The notes under the pieces were generated by a model. The model worked only from the letters and a program-made list of their open reading frames with translations, was not told the origin of the DNA and made no database searches. The translations under genes were made by a program, and so were the position numbers. Shown here piece after piece: positions 8,845 to 17,283 of a stretch of 64,000 nt of DNA. The first letter of the stretch is position 1, and every line of letters starts with the position of its first letter. The DNA lies in contig NZ_ML974137.1 of NCBI RefSeq assembly GCF_004143485.2, positions 18,045 through 82,044 on the forward strand, read 5' to 3'. Origin of the DNA: Halorussus amylolyticus (GTDB lineage Archaea > Halobacteriota > Halobacteria > Halobacteriales > Haladaptataceae).

Positions 8845-9804
8845 ATGAGCCGAGAAACCGCCACGTCAGACAGTGTAGCCGACCGCGAGACGGCTTCGGA
8901 CGACCGTTCTGACGGCCGAATCGACCGCCGGACGCTCGCGAGCGTCCGGCGGGTCGGCCTGTACGCCGCCCTGCTCGGTCTGGTCGCGTTCTACCTCGTC
9001 CCGGTCGAGACGGGGCTGGTGACCTCGTTCAAGACGAGCGAAGCCGTCCGAACCACGCTCCCGTTCCTGCCGCCGGGGCCGGGCGGTGCGACCATCGAGA
9101 AGTGGCAGTTCGCGTTCGGCGCGCTCTCGAACGGGATGGTGAACAGCATGCTGTTCACCGTCCCCTCGACGCTTCTGTGCGCCATCCTCGGGAGCATGGC
9201 GGCCTACGGCCTGACGCTGGTAGACTGGCGCGGACAGGTCGCGGTCCTCGCGCTGTTCATCGCGGGCATCTTCATCCCGTATCAGGCGGTCATCATCCCG
9301 CTGACGGAGTTCTGGTCGGTGTGGGTCGAGTTGGACGAACGATTGGCGTTCCTGTGGGCGCTCCCCCTGCTCGAAGAGCATCACGCGACCATCCTCGAAC
9401 TCATCGTGACACACACCGCCTACGGGATTCCCATCTGCACGATTCTGTTCCGGGCGCAGTACCAGACGATGTCGTGGGAGATGATAGAGGCGGCGCGACT
9501 CGACGGCGCGTCGCTCTGGCGCGTCTATCGGCGTATCGTCCTGCCGCTGTCGGTGCCGATGTTCGCTGTCGTCTTTATCTTCCAGTTCACGCAGGTGTGG
9601 AACGAGTTCCTGTTCTCGCTCACCATCATCCGGAGCGTCAGCGACCCCGCCGCGTCGGTCACGCTGATACTCTCGGGACTCGGCGAGGCACTCGAAGGCG
9701 TGGACTTCCCGCTCCGGATGGCCGGGGCCTTCGTCTCGGCGCTTCCGACCCTCATCGTCTACGTCCTGTTCTCCGACCAGTTCGCGGAAGGGGTGCGAGT
9801 GTAA
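8845..9804 (+). CDS. ABC transporter permease (MalG/UgpE-like)
   Basis: A 319-aa partner permease with six helices and an EAA loop (MIEAARLDGASLWRVYRRI). Its ATG lies one base after the stop of the upstream permease, so the two are translationally coupled. The hydrophilic N-terminal tail contains a 28-bp perfect palindrome at 8925-8952 read as DRRTLASVRR. It completes the membrane channel of the importer together with the MalF-like subunit. Confidence 0.92.
   Translation: MSRETATSDSVADRETASDDRSDGRIDRRTLASVRRVGLYAALLGLVAFYLVPVETGLVTSFKTSEAVRTTLPFLPPGPGGATIEKWQFAFGALSNGMVNSMLFTVPSTLLCAILGSMAAYGLTLVDWRGQVAVLALFIAGIFIPYQAVIIPLTEFWSVWVELDERLAFLWALPLLEEHHATILELIVTHTAYGIPICTILFRAQYQTMSWEMIEAARLDGASLWRVYRRIVLPLSVPMFAVVFIFQFTQVWNEFLFSLTIIRSVSDPAASVTLILSGLGEALEGVDFPLRMAGAFVSALPTLIVYVLFSDQFAEGVRV
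8925..8952. repeat. 28-bp perfect palindrome inside permease CDS
   Basis: Arm ccgccggacgctcg followed directly by its reverse complement with no loop. It sits in the N-terminal tail of the MalG-like permease, in a similar position to the palindrome in the neighbouring permease gene but with a different sequence. Confidence 0.85.
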
Positions 9805-9836
9805 CCGCGCGCCCCACACAATCACCGATTTCAGCC

Positions 9837-11009
9837 ATGGCAAAAACCGAACTCGACCACGTGACGAAGCGATACACCGAACGAGACGGCAGCGAAATCG
9901 TGGCGGTGGACGACGTGTCGCTGACCATCGAGGACGGCGAGTTCCTCGTCCTCGTCGGTCCCTCGGGGTGCGGAAAGTCCACCACCCTGCGGATGGTGGC
10001 GGGCCTCGAAACCGTGACCGACGGCGAAATCCGACTCGACGGACGGGTCATCAACGACCTCCCGGCCAGAGACCGCGAGATAGCGATGGTGTTCCAGTCG
10101 TACGCGCTCTACCCCCACATGACCGTCCGGGAGAACATGGCGTTCGGACTGGAGGAGGCGACCGACCTCTCGGACGCCGAAATCGCCGACCGCGTCGAGG
10201 GGACCGCGGAGATGATGGACATCGACCGCCTGCTGGACCGGACGCCGAGCGACCTCTCGGGCGGCCAGCAACAGCGGGTCGCGCTCGGGCGCGCCATCGT
10301 GCGCGACCCGGCGGTGTTCCTGCTCGACGAACCCCTCTCGAACCTCGACGCCAAACTCCGGGGCCAGATGCGGACCGAACTCCAGCGACTCCAGGCCGAC
10401 CTCGGCACCACGACCATCTACGTGACCCACGACCAGACCGAGGCGATGACGATGGGCGACCGCATCGCCATCCTCGACGACGGCCGGCTCCAGCAGGTCG
10501 GCACGCCCCTCGAATGCTACCACGAACCCGCGAACCTGTTCGTCGCGGGGTTCGTCGGCGAACCCCCGATGAACTTCTTCGAGGTGGACCTCGAAAACGG
10601 AACCCTCGTCGGCCAGCAGTTCGAGTACCCGCTCTCCGAGCGGACGCTCGCCGACGTGCGCGACCACGACCGACTCGTTCTCGGGGTCCGCCCGGAGGCC
10701 GTCGAACTGGTCGCCGACGCCGAGACGCCCCGCGATTTCCGCGCGACCGTGGACGTGGTCGAACCGATGGGAAACGAGAACACGGTGTACCTCGCGTTCG
10801 ACGCGGGCGACGTGTCCGAGACCGCCGGCGCGTCCGCCGACGCCGAGACGTTCGTCGTCACGGTGTCGGGCATGCGCCGGGTTGAGGCCGGACAGCAGGT
10901 GGTCGTCCGCATCCCCGAGGACGCGATTCACCTGTTCGACCGCGAGACGGGCGAGGCGTTGCACAACCGCGAACTGGAGACCGCCGAGGCCGCGCCGCCG
11001 AACTTCTGA
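9837..11009 (+). CDS. ABC transporter ATP-binding protein (MalK/UgpC-type)
   Basis: A 390-aa ATPase energising the importer. Walker A is GPSGCGKSTT, the Q-loop region VFQSYALYPHM, the ABC signature LSGGQQQR, Walker B VFLLDEPLSNLDA and the switch His in THDQTEAMT. The C-terminal ~150 residues form the OB-fold (TOBE) regulatory domain typical of MalK/UgpC. ATG at 9837 follows the permease stop by 32 bp; the much longer open frame upstream is only an overlap with the permease gene. Confidence 0.95.
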   Translation: MAKTELDHVTKRYTERDGSEIVAVDDVSLTIEDGEFLVLVGPSGCGKSTTLRMVAGLETVTDGEIRLDGRVINDLPARDREIAMVFQSYALYPHMTVRENMAFGLEEATDLSDAEIADRVEGTAEMMDIDRLLDRTPSDLSGGQQQRVALGRAIVRDPAVFLLDEPLSNLDAKLRGQMRTELQRLQADLGTTTIYVTHDQTEAMTMGDRIAILDDGRLQQVGTPLECYHEPANLFVAGFVGEPPMNFFEVDLENGTLVGQQFEYPLSERTLADVRDHDRLVLGVRPEAVELVADAETPRDFRATVDVVEPMGNENTVYLAFDAGDVSETAGASADAETFVVTVSGMRRVEAGQQVVVRIPEDAIHLFDRETGEALHNRELETAEAAPPNF

Positions 11010-11074
11010 CCGGGGCGATTCGGTCTCGACCGGTCGAGAGAATCGAGGACGTGACGGTCCGCGACAGAGACAAA

Positions 11075-12067
11075 TTAGCTCCCCGGGAAGCGGCCGAGAC
11101 CCCCGATCTGCGCGAGCAAAGGTGCCGAGAGAGCGATTGCCGCCAGAAGGAACGCCACAGTCGTCCGGCGCAGTCGACTGTCGTACGCGTTCAGGCCGTC
11201 GGGGTCAGCGACGAGCAGTGGTATCACGTGCGCTAGTAGCCTCACCGGAGTCCTGACGGTCGGTTGGTCGGAGTCCCGGGGCAGTTGCCGGAGTTGCCGG
11301 GCCGACCAGACGCTGTACCCGGACAGCGAGACTGCGATACCGACCCACGAAACTGCGAGCGCGGCGACACCAATCGCCAGACTCGCCCCGGGTACCAGCA
11401 TCACATAAATCATGAATCCGGTCAGCGACAGAAAGAGGAAGCCGACCGAGGCCGCAAAGAGTGCTCCGAACGCCTCTCCGAGCGTTTCGGGGCTCAAAAA
11501 CATGTCGGAACTGACGTGAACCGCTTCGGACTCCGTCTCCTCATCGGCGGCGGAACGGTCCCCCGACTGCTCTTGATAATCTTGGGTCTTGTGCGGAGGC
11601 GAGTGAGAGCGGTCGGAACGGTCGCGGTGCGTCCGTTGAAAATACCATCTCAAGACGATTGCCAGGAGCGCGCTTCCCACCACCATGATTGCTCCAACAC
11701 GGAGGCCGAGAGCGGGGTCTGGAGCTGGCTGATTGTTCCCTCCGATGATGATGACCACGACCCCGCCGACTTTGATTCCCGTTCCGAACACGCCGAGACG
11801 GAAGCTAATCCCCGTCCGGTTCAGGATTTCGTGATACGAAACGTCTGCCCCGGAATTCTCGGCAGTCTCGGCGGCGTTCATGCACAGCAACCACGGGAGG
11901 AACAGGAAGGCACCGACGCCGCCGAGCAAGCCAGCAATCGCGCCGTAGAGAGGACTTTCGAGCACTCCGACACCGGCCGCAGTCAGTAGGGTACCGAAGA
12001 GTACGCCATAGACAGCGCCGTACGACCAGAGATATAACACGTTGTCCTCCGTTTTAGTGGTGGACAC
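11075..12067 (-). CDS. multi-pass membrane protein of unknown function
   Basis: A 330-aa protein with about eight hydrophobic helices split into two halves by a hydrophilic Ser/Asp/Glu-rich stretch (roughly residues 145-190). I do not recognise a domain; the arrangement recalls Yip1-type membrane proteins but no motif proves it. Base composition is slightly more AT-rich than the neighbours. It is convergent with the ABC operon and has an A/T-rich promoter region upstream (near 12075-12130). Confidence 0.7.
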   Translation of the reverse strand: MSTTKTEDNVLYLWSYGAVYGVLFGTLLTAAGVGVLESPLYGAIAGLLGGVGAFLFLPWLLCMNAAETAENSGADVSYHEILNRTGISFRLGVFGTGIKVGGVVVIIIGGNNQPAPDPALGLRVGAIMVVGSALLAIVLRWYFQRTHRDRSDRSHSPPHKTQDYQEQSGDRSAADEETESEAVHVSSDMFLSPETLGEAFGALFAASVGFLFLSLTGFMIYVMLVPGASLAIGVAALAVSWVGIAVSLSGYSVWSARQLRQLPRDSDQPTVRTPVRLLAHVIPLLVADPDGLNAYDSRLRRTTVAFLLAAIALSAPLLAQIGGLGRFPGS

Positions 12068-12171
12068 GGAAGATAGTTAATAAATACTGATACGAATGTG
12101 TTTCGAATATCTGGCTCGCTTCTCAAATCGTATTAACTAAACAGTGCCGACGAGAACGTCGTCTCATCCCC

Positions 12172-12384
12172 ATGTCACAAGGTCTCTCGCAGTGGTTCGA
12201 CTCGATGCCCTTCGCACAGCAAATTATCGTCCTCGCGCTCGTCTTGGACCCCCTCGGATTCGGCGCGGGCTACCTCCTCGCGCCCTCGCTCGGCGTCGAA
12301 CCGCTGATGGGCGGGGTGTACGGTCTCGTCGCGGCCAGCATGCCGCTGTCGCTCCACGTCATGCGAGAAGCGTCGGACGAGTAG
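12172..12384 (+). CDS. small two-helix membrane protein
   Basis: A 70-aa haloarchaeal hypothetical with two hydrophobic segments (IIVLALVLDPLGFGAGYLLA and a second near residues 45-62) and a short charged tail. An A/T-rich promoter-like stretch (attaactaaac, 12131-12141) precedes it by about 30 bp. Function unknown. It is convergent with the BolA gene, and its stop codon is part of a palindromic repeat. Confidence 0.7.
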   Translation: MSQGLSQWFDSMPFAQQIIVLALVLDPLGFGAGYLLAPSLGVEPLMGGVYGLVAASMPLSLHVMREASDE

Positions 12385-12421
12385 CGGGCTACTTCTCCGA
12401 TTCGGAAAGTAGCGGGCTACT
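12380..12421. terminator. paired palindromes over two convergent stop codons
   Basis: The 14-mer agtagcgggctact occurs twice (12380-12393 and 12408-12421), is itself palindromic, and each copy contains the stop codon of one of the two converging genes. The whole stretch is close to one large inverted repeat, fitting a bidirectional terminator. Confidence 0.6.
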
Positions 12422-12671
12422 CCTCAGCTTCGGCGTACTCCTCGGGCGTGTAGGTCGTGAGTTCGAGCGCGTGGATATCGGTCGTCATGTGGTCGCCGAG
12501 CGCGTCGTACACCAGCTGATGCTGCTGGACGAGTCGTTCGCCCTCGAACGCGGGTGAGACGACGGTCGCCGCGAGGTGGTCCTCGTCGTGCGTTCCGCGC
12601 GGGTGGGTGACGGTCGCCTTGGCGTCTTCGAGGTTCTCCTCGATGAGTCGCTTCACGTCGTCGGGGTTCAT
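12417..12671 (-). CDS. bolA: BolA family protein
   Basis: An 84-aa BolA/IbaG-type protein, a family that partners with monothiol glutaredoxins in iron-sulfur handling. It shows the family pattern: an N-terminal helix (VKRLIEENLEDAKATV), the H-D-E-D-H-L turn, and a C-terminal helix-strand with LVQQHQLVYDALGD and DIHALELTTYTPEEY. ATG at 12671 gives the family length; upstream in-frame sequence runs into the repeat element at 12840-13008. Confidence 0.9.
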   Translation of the reverse strand: MNPDDVKRLIEENLEDAKATVTHPRGTHDEDHLAATVVSPAFEGERLVQQHQLVYDALGDHMTTDIHALELTTYTPEEYAEAEE

Positions 12672-12839
12672 GAGTCGGCGTAGGCGCGGCCGGGCAAAAG
12701 GCGTGTGGGTCTGAGACTGAGAGGTGAATACGCTTCGTACCGAGAGGAATTGCGGTCTCATGGGCATCGGGATAGGTGGCGTCTCGCTGTTCGAACACTT
12801 GCTTCTGCGCTTTACGCCGAACGTCGCCGTCGTGTTGTA

Positions 12840-13008
12840 GAAAGCCCCCACCCGGTCGCTCTGTGTCGAAGACAGCAACAGCATGAACACCTCGAAAGCC
12901 CCCGCCCGGTCGCGGTCGCTCAGCGACATATCTCGGCCTCTCCGCACTGCCCGGCCGAGATAGGGGTCGCTGAGACGACCACGTAAACGCGACCGGGCGG
13001 CCCCTTTC
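12840..13008 (+). repeat. GAAAG-CCCCC element, copy A with truncated tandem fragment
   Basis: The full copy is 12894-13008 and a second left end (gaaagcccccacccggtcgc) lies at 12840-12859. The full copy folds as an outer stem cgcccggtcgcg/cgcgaccgggcg, a middle stem around gctcagcgac/gtcgctgagac, a conserved internal loop (acatat versus atagggg) and an apical stem ctcggcc/ggccgag. It lies in the 468-bp gap between bolA and the phosphatase gene, whose only other content is the direct repeats at 13024-13087. Confidence 0.8.
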
Positions 13009-13023
13009 ATTCCCACCCGTTGC

Positions 13024-13087
13024 CTGTGTCACCGGCCGTTTTCGGTGGTCTGTGTCACCGGCCGTTTCCCGGCGGATTGTGTCACCG
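13024..13087 (+). repeat. three direct repeats at 26-27 bp spacing
   Basis: ctgtgtcaccggccgttt occurs at 13024 and 13050, and a shorter tgtgtcaccg at 13078. The period is 26-27 bp. They lie upstream of bolA on its own strand and just beyond the phosphatase stop codon. No function is evident. Confidence 0.7.
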
Positions 13088-13139
13088 AGCGCCCGAACCT
13101 CGCCAGTAGGTCGCCGAAATCGCGGACGTTTCGCGGTCG

Positions 13140-14756
13140 CTACTCCAGATACCCCAAATCCGAGAGGCGCTCGGCCACGTCTTCGTCCTCGGTCGATTCC
13201 TGCGTCGCGGGGTCGTACTCGGGGTACGACCGGGGTTCGGGCGCGTCCACCCCGGAGAGCGCGTCGCCGTCCATCAGGTCGGCGGGCGCCAGGCCGAGGG
13301 TCGCGAGCACCGTCGGGGCCACGTCGAACAGGTGCGCGCCGGTGAGGTCGGCGTCCGAATCGACGGCGTCTCCGGCGAGCGCGACCACGCCCTCGGGCTT
13401 GTGGTTCCACGGTTCGGGGTCGCCGAACTCCTCGCCGACGAGCGCCGACAGCGAGTGCTGGAAGTCGGTCGGCACCGCGAGGAGGTCCACCGCCTCGTCG
13501 GCGTAGGGACCGTAGATGTACTCCTCGCGCGCGACGACCTCCTCGAAGACGGGCGTGCCCTCGGGCGTGGTGGCGTTCGACAGCAGAGATATTATCTCGT
13601 CGCGCACGCGCTCGTACTCGCCCGCGGGCACGACGCCGTCGGGGTCTCGGCCCTCGAGGTTGAGTCTGACGCCCAGTTCGGACGGCGACCGGAGGTAGGC
13701 ACGCGACGCCCTGAAATCCACCGCGTCGCTCGCGGCGAACACCGCGCCGACCGGGACGTGCCTGCCGACGAACTCCGCGAGACCGAGGCGTTCGAGGACC
13801 GCCTTGCCGCGCTGGTACGTGATGCCGACGCTCGCGGCGGTCGCGGCGAGTCGTTCGAGGAGCGGGCGTCCGGAGTCGCCGTCGTCGTCACCCCCGCGCT
13901 CGCCCTCGGTGAGTTGTTCGTCCTTGATTTTGAACCACGAGGGGACGCCCTGCCCGCCGGTCGTGGTCTCGACCACGCCCGCCTCGCGGAGGAACTGATT
14001 CACTCGGAACTCGTGGCCCTCGTACTCGCCCATGCCGTGGTCGCTCGCGACGACGACAGTGTCCGGGTCGCACTCCGCGAGAATCTCGCCCACCTGCTCG
14101 TCCACCTCGCGGTAGATGGCCCGGACCTTCTCGTGGTCGCCGGGGTAGTCGTGAAACACGGCGTCGGTCTTCTGGAACTGGACGAAGCCGAACTCGGGGT
14201 CGAAGCGGTCGGCGAGATACCGGAACGCCCCGCCGCGCATCCGAGCGAGTTCGAGGTAGTCCTCGAATCGGTCGTCGCCCGCGCGCTCGTCGGTCTCGCG
14301 CCGGGCGTACACCCGGTAGTCGCCCAGTTCCTCGCGCACGTCGTCGAGGATTCCCTCGGGGTGACACCGCGGGTCTTCGGAGGCCAAGTACCCCGGCACG
14401 ACAGCGCCGTCGATTTCGGGCGGCGGACTCGTGACCGGCGCGTTCACGACCACGCTCGTCAGGCCCGCGTCGTCGGCGTACTCCCAGAGGGTGCGCTCGC
14501 GCACGTCGGTCGCGTTCACGATGTCCCAGTCGTAGCCGTCGAATCGCAGGAAGTCGAAGACGCCGTGTTTGCCGGGGTTCGCGCCGGTGTAGAGCGAGGG
14601 CCACGCACTCGCGGTCCACGGCGGGATTTGGGATTCGAGTTCCCCCGTCGCCCCGTCCTCGAACACCGATTCGAGGTGCGGCAGGTCGCCGTCCTCGAAC
14701 AGGGGTCGGAGTACCGGGAAACACGCGGCGTCGAGTCCGACCAAGAGGGTCTGCAT
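13140..14756 (-). CDS. alkaline phosphatase superfamily protein (type I phosphodiesterase/NPP-like)
   Basis: A 538-aa member of the nucleotide pyrophosphatase/phosphodiesterase branch of the alkaline phosphatase fold. It opens with LLVGLDAACFPVLRPL (metal Asp), carries PPWTASAWPSLYTGANPGKHG with the candidate nucleophile Thr/Ser, and has the metal-binding VVASDHGMGEY motif mid-protein. No signal peptide is visible, so it should act in the cytoplasm. Haloarchaea often carry these near cell-surface or glycan genes, but no such genes adjoin here. Substrate unknown. Confidence 0.88.
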   Translation of the reverse strand: MQTLLVGLDAACFPVLRPLFEDGDLPHLESVFEDGATGELESQIPPWTASAWPSLYTGANPGKHGVFDFLRFDGYDWDIVNATDVRERTLWEYADDAGLTSVVVNAPVTSPPPEIDGAVVPGYLASEDPRCHPEGILDDVREELGDYRVYARRETDERAGDDRFEDYLELARMRGGAFRYLADRFDPEFGFVQFQKTDAVFHDYPGDHEKVRAIYREVDEQVGEILAECDPDTVVVASDHGMGEYEGHEFRVNQFLREAGVVETTTGGQGVPSWFKIKDEQLTEGERGGDDDGDSGRPLLERLAATAASVGITYQRGKAVLERLGLAEFVGRHVPVGAVFAASDAVDFRASRAYLRSPSELGVRLNLEGRDPDGVVPAGEYERVRDEIISLLSNATTPEGTPVFEEVVAREEYIYGPYADEAVDLLAVPTDFQHSLSALVGEEFGDPEPWNHKPEGVVALAGDAVDSDADLTGAHLFDVAPTVLATLGLAPADLMDGDALSGVDAPEPRSYPEYDPATQESTEDEDVAERLSDLGYLE

Positions 14757-14835
14757 ACGTCGAACGACCGGAGGCGGCGGCTTAAAACTGCTTTTCCCGT
14801 CTCGCGAGCGCGAATCGATGGCGTCGTCTCGGTAC

Positions 14836-14868
14836 CGTCTCGGCGGCGCTCGGAGCGCCGCCGAGACG
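14836..14868. repeat. 16+1+16 palindrome in a divergent intergenic region
   Basis: Arm cgtctcggcggcgctc, one-base loop, exact reverse complement. It lies between the phosphatase gene and the divergent gene at 14904, so a terminator role is unlikely and a shared operator is possible. Confidence 0.85.
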
Positions 14869-14903
14869 AACGATTTACCCGGCGGTCGGGCGTACTCCCG
14901 GCC

Positions 14904-15224
14904 ATGCCCCGACCAAAATCGGATTTCGAACAGCTGTACCCCTGCGACTTCTACGAACCCGACGAACTCCTCGAATCCGACCAGATGTACACGGTCTACG
15001 AAATCGCCCGACTCCTGCAGGGCGTCGAGACCGACGCCGAGTTGGACGCCGAAACCGAGGACATCCTGCTCGACTGGGCCATCCCGTGGGTGGTGTTCAA
15101 CGCCGACGACCTCGCTATCGCCGAACCCGAGACCGACGACGAACCGGGCTACTACGGCCTGAAGCCCGACGACGAAGCTGACGACGGCGGAGACGCCGCC
15201 AGCGACGAAGCCGACCCCGAATGA
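14904..15224 (+). CDS. conserved haloarchaeal protein (possibly DUF5827)
   Basis: A 106-aa acidic protein without membrane segments, opening MPRPKSDFEQLYPCDFYEP and ending in an Asp/Glu-rich tail. It resembles a conserved haloarchaeal family that I believe is listed as DUF5827, but I cannot confirm the number here. It overlaps the next gene by 4 bp (ATGA), which points to joint translation with the P-loop protein downstream. Confidence 0.8.
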   Translation: MPRPKSDFEQLYPCDFYEPDELLESDQMYTVYEIARLLQGVETDAELDAETEDILLDWAIPWVVFNADDLAIAEPETDDEPGYYGLKPDDEADDGGDAASDEADPE

Positions 15225-16027
15225 CTCGGCTCCTCGTCGTCGGTGCCGACCGGGTGGACGCCGGAAAGACGACGTTCTCGACCGGACTCGTCGCCCGGCT
15301 CGACGGCGTGGGGTTCAAACCACGCGCTGGCAACGACTTCTGGTTCGACCACGACGACTACCGCCGCGCAATCGGCGACGGGCGACTCTACGGGAAAGAC
15401 GCCGCGCGACTCGCCGCGGCGAGTCGCGCCGACGTCGCGCCCGAGGACGTGAATCCGATTCACCGCCTCTGGCGACCCTCGCCCGGCCCGGACACCGGTC
15501 TCGTCGGACGCACACACCGGGAGTTCGTCCTCGACCGCGTGGCCGACTCGTTCGTAGTGAACGCCCGGGCAGACGTGCCGGACTCCGCGCGAGAGGCGCT
15601 CGCGCTCGCCGACGCCGAGCGCGTCGAGACGGTCGCGGAACTCGACGCCGCCACGGAGCGCCACCACCTCCCGGCACTCCGACGGTTCGCCGACCGAATC
15701 CACGAGACCGAACTCGCAGTCGTGGAGTCGTACGGCGACGTGGCGCTCCCGATTCGCGGTCTCGAATTCGACGCGGTCGCGGTGGTCGAACCCGGCCGGA
15801 TGCGAGCCTACGACGGCGACCGCTTCCTGAAGGCGTGCGACGTCGCGGGCGGAACGCCCCGCGACGGCGCGCTGGAGGTCCACGTACCCGACGTGACCGA
15901 CCTCGCGGAATCACGGGCGTCGGTCTCGCTCGCCGCGCTCGCCTCCGGCGAGCGCGGCGACCCCGAAGCGGTCGCGCAGGCGTACGAGGATGCGTACGAC
16001 GAACTGCTCGCGGTCGCCGAGGACTGA
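15221..16027 (+). CDS. P-loop ATPase, dethiobiotin-synthetase-like fold
   Basis: A 268-aa protein starting directly with a nucleotide-binding loop (VVGADRVDAGKTTFS), as in the BioD/CobB type of SIMIBI P-loop NTPases. The rest lacks BioD substrate motifs I would recognise, and no biotin genes are nearby. It is coupled by ATGA to the 106-aa gene upstream. It could be a kinase, ligase or maturation factor; only the nucleotide-binding fold is supported. Confidence 0.8.
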   Translation: MTRLLVVGADRVDAGKTTFSTGLVARLDGVGFKPRAGNDFWFDHDDYRRAIGDGRLYGKDAARLAAASRADVAPEDVNPIHRLWRPSPGPDTGLVGRTHREFVLDRVADSFVVNARADVPDSAREALALADAERVETVAELDAATERHHLPALRRFADRIHETELAVVESYGDVALPIRGLEFDAVAVVEPGRMRAYDGDRFLKACDVAGGTPRDGALEVHVPDVTDLAESRASVSLAALASGERGDPEAVAQAYEDAYDELLAVAED

Positions 16028-16048
16028 ACCCTACCCCCGACCGGAGAC

Positions 16049-16498
16049 TCAGAAGCCGATGTGGGACGTCGAACTCGGCCCGTCGTCGTCGCCGCTCCCG
16101 TCGCCGTCACCGTCCCCGATACCGCCGTCGTGGAGGAATGTATAGGCGTCGTCAGTGAGGTAGACGTTGCCGAGTTCGACCGCGAGTTCGACCGAGACGA
16201 GCGTGGTGTCGGCGGCCTCGCCGTTGTCGCAGTAGCCCGAGCAGGCGTCGAACATCGACCCGTGTTTCGGGCAGATGATTCCGCCGTCGCGCATCGCCGC
16301 GCCGAACCCGCGGTCGAGTCGCTGGGCTTCGTGGGTACAGCGGTTCACCCACGCCTCTACTTCGTCGCTGTCGCCGCCATCGTCGCACGGAACGACGATT
16401 ATTTCGTCGGGTTCGCCGTACTCGTCGCGGACCGTGAACAGCCGCGACCCCTCCTCGCGGACGGTCTCGACGGTCGTGAGATGCGTTCGGTCTGACAC
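16049..16498 (-). CDS. Rieske [2Fe-2S] domain protein
   Basis: A 149-aa Rieske-type ferredoxin-like protein. Cluster ligands are Cys54 and His56 (CTHEAQRLD) and Cys76 and His79 (CPKHGSMFD), with the usual spacing. There is no signal or membrane anchor, so it is probably a soluble electron carrier or a dioxygenase-type ferredoxin. The C-terminal tail is a low-complexity GDGDGDGS run. It is convergent with the P-loop ATPase gene. Confidence 0.93.
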   Translation of the reverse strand: MSDRTHLTTVETVREEGSRLFTVRDEYGEPDEIIVVPCDDGGDSDEVEAWVNRCTHEAQRLDRGFGAAMRDGGIICPKHGSMFDACSGYCDNGEAADTTLVSVELAVELGNVYLTDDAYTFLHDGGIGDGDGDGSGDDDGPSSTSHIGF

Positions 16499-16563
16499 GC
16501 CTGCATCCGGGTTCGCCGAAACAGTGAATCTTTCGACGTTATGGTCGTGAGCTACGACGACGC

Positions 16564-17142
16564 TTACCCCAGTCGAGCGGCGCGTCCGGCGATTTCGATG
16601 TCGTGGTACGGATTCGTCTCGACGCTCGGGCCGTGGCCGGTGTGCATCGTCGAGAGGCTTTCGTCCACCGTCTCGCGGACGCGGTCGATGCTCTCGACCA
16701 GTTTCGACCGGTCGCCCTCTTCGAGGTCGGTCCTGCCGAAGCCCCCGTTCTGGAAAACCAAGTCGCCCGCGAACAGCACGCTCGCGCCCGACGAGTAGAA
16801 GCAGAGGTGGTCGTTCTTGTGGCCCGGCGTGTGGAGCGCGGTGTAGGCGTCATCGCCGATTCGAACGGTCTCCCCGTCGGCGATGGCGTTGTCCACGCCC
16901 GGTTGGTCGGGGTCGAACCCCCACGCCTCGACCCCGAACGCGTCTTTGACGGCGGCGAGATTCCCGACGTGGTCGGGGTGGGTGTGGGTCAGAACCACGG
17001 CGTCGAGGTCAGCGTCCTGCTCGCGGACTCGCTCGACTACGTCGAAATTCGACCCGGTATCGACCAGCACGGTTCGGTCGCCCGCCACGAGAAAGGCGTT
17101 GCTCGTAAACGCCTGCACGCCGCGCGCGAGGTTGCGTATCAT
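16564..17142 (-). CDS. metallo-beta-lactamase fold hydrolase
   Basis: A 192-aa MBL-fold enzyme with the metal motif THTHPDH (His53, His55, Asp57, His58) and later metal ligands in LHTPGHKND and MHTGHGPS. It is of glyoxalase II size and type, but the substrate is open. ATG at 17142; no partner gene is close. It is divergent from thyX. Confidence 0.93.
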   Translation of the reverse strand: MIRNLARGVQAFTSNAFLVAGDRTVLVDTGSNFDVVERVREQDADLDAVVLTHTHPDHVGNLAAVKDAFGVEAWGFDPDQPGVDNAIADGETVRIGDDAYTALHTPGHKNDHLCFYSSGASVLFAGDLVFQNGGFGRTDLEEGDRSKLVESIDRVRETVDESLSTMHTGHGPSVETNPYHDIEIAGRAARLG

Positions 17143-17283
17143 GGTCGCCGGTACGGGTGGGGATGGTTTGGGTGTGTCGCTGACGACTGCGAGATTTTTT
17201 CTGAGTCAGAAGGCGTGTAAAGGAGTCTCACCGCAAATACCAAGACGGCGCTTTCGGAATACCACGACAACCGAGGCGTCCCT

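Noticed and set aside
9102-9836. In-frame 245-residue extension of the MalK-type ATPase
   Set aside because: It overlaps the permease gene in another frame; the ATPase fold starts at the ATG at 9837.
13024-13087. CRISPR-like array
   Set aside because: Only three imperfect repeats with 8-9 bp between them, no spacers of proper length and no cas genes anywhere in the window.
12424-13410. 328-aa minus-strand frame spanning bolA, repeat copy A and the phosphatase end
   Set aside because: Crosses three unrelated features and is extremely Arg-rich; it includes the repeat element, so it is not a protein gene.
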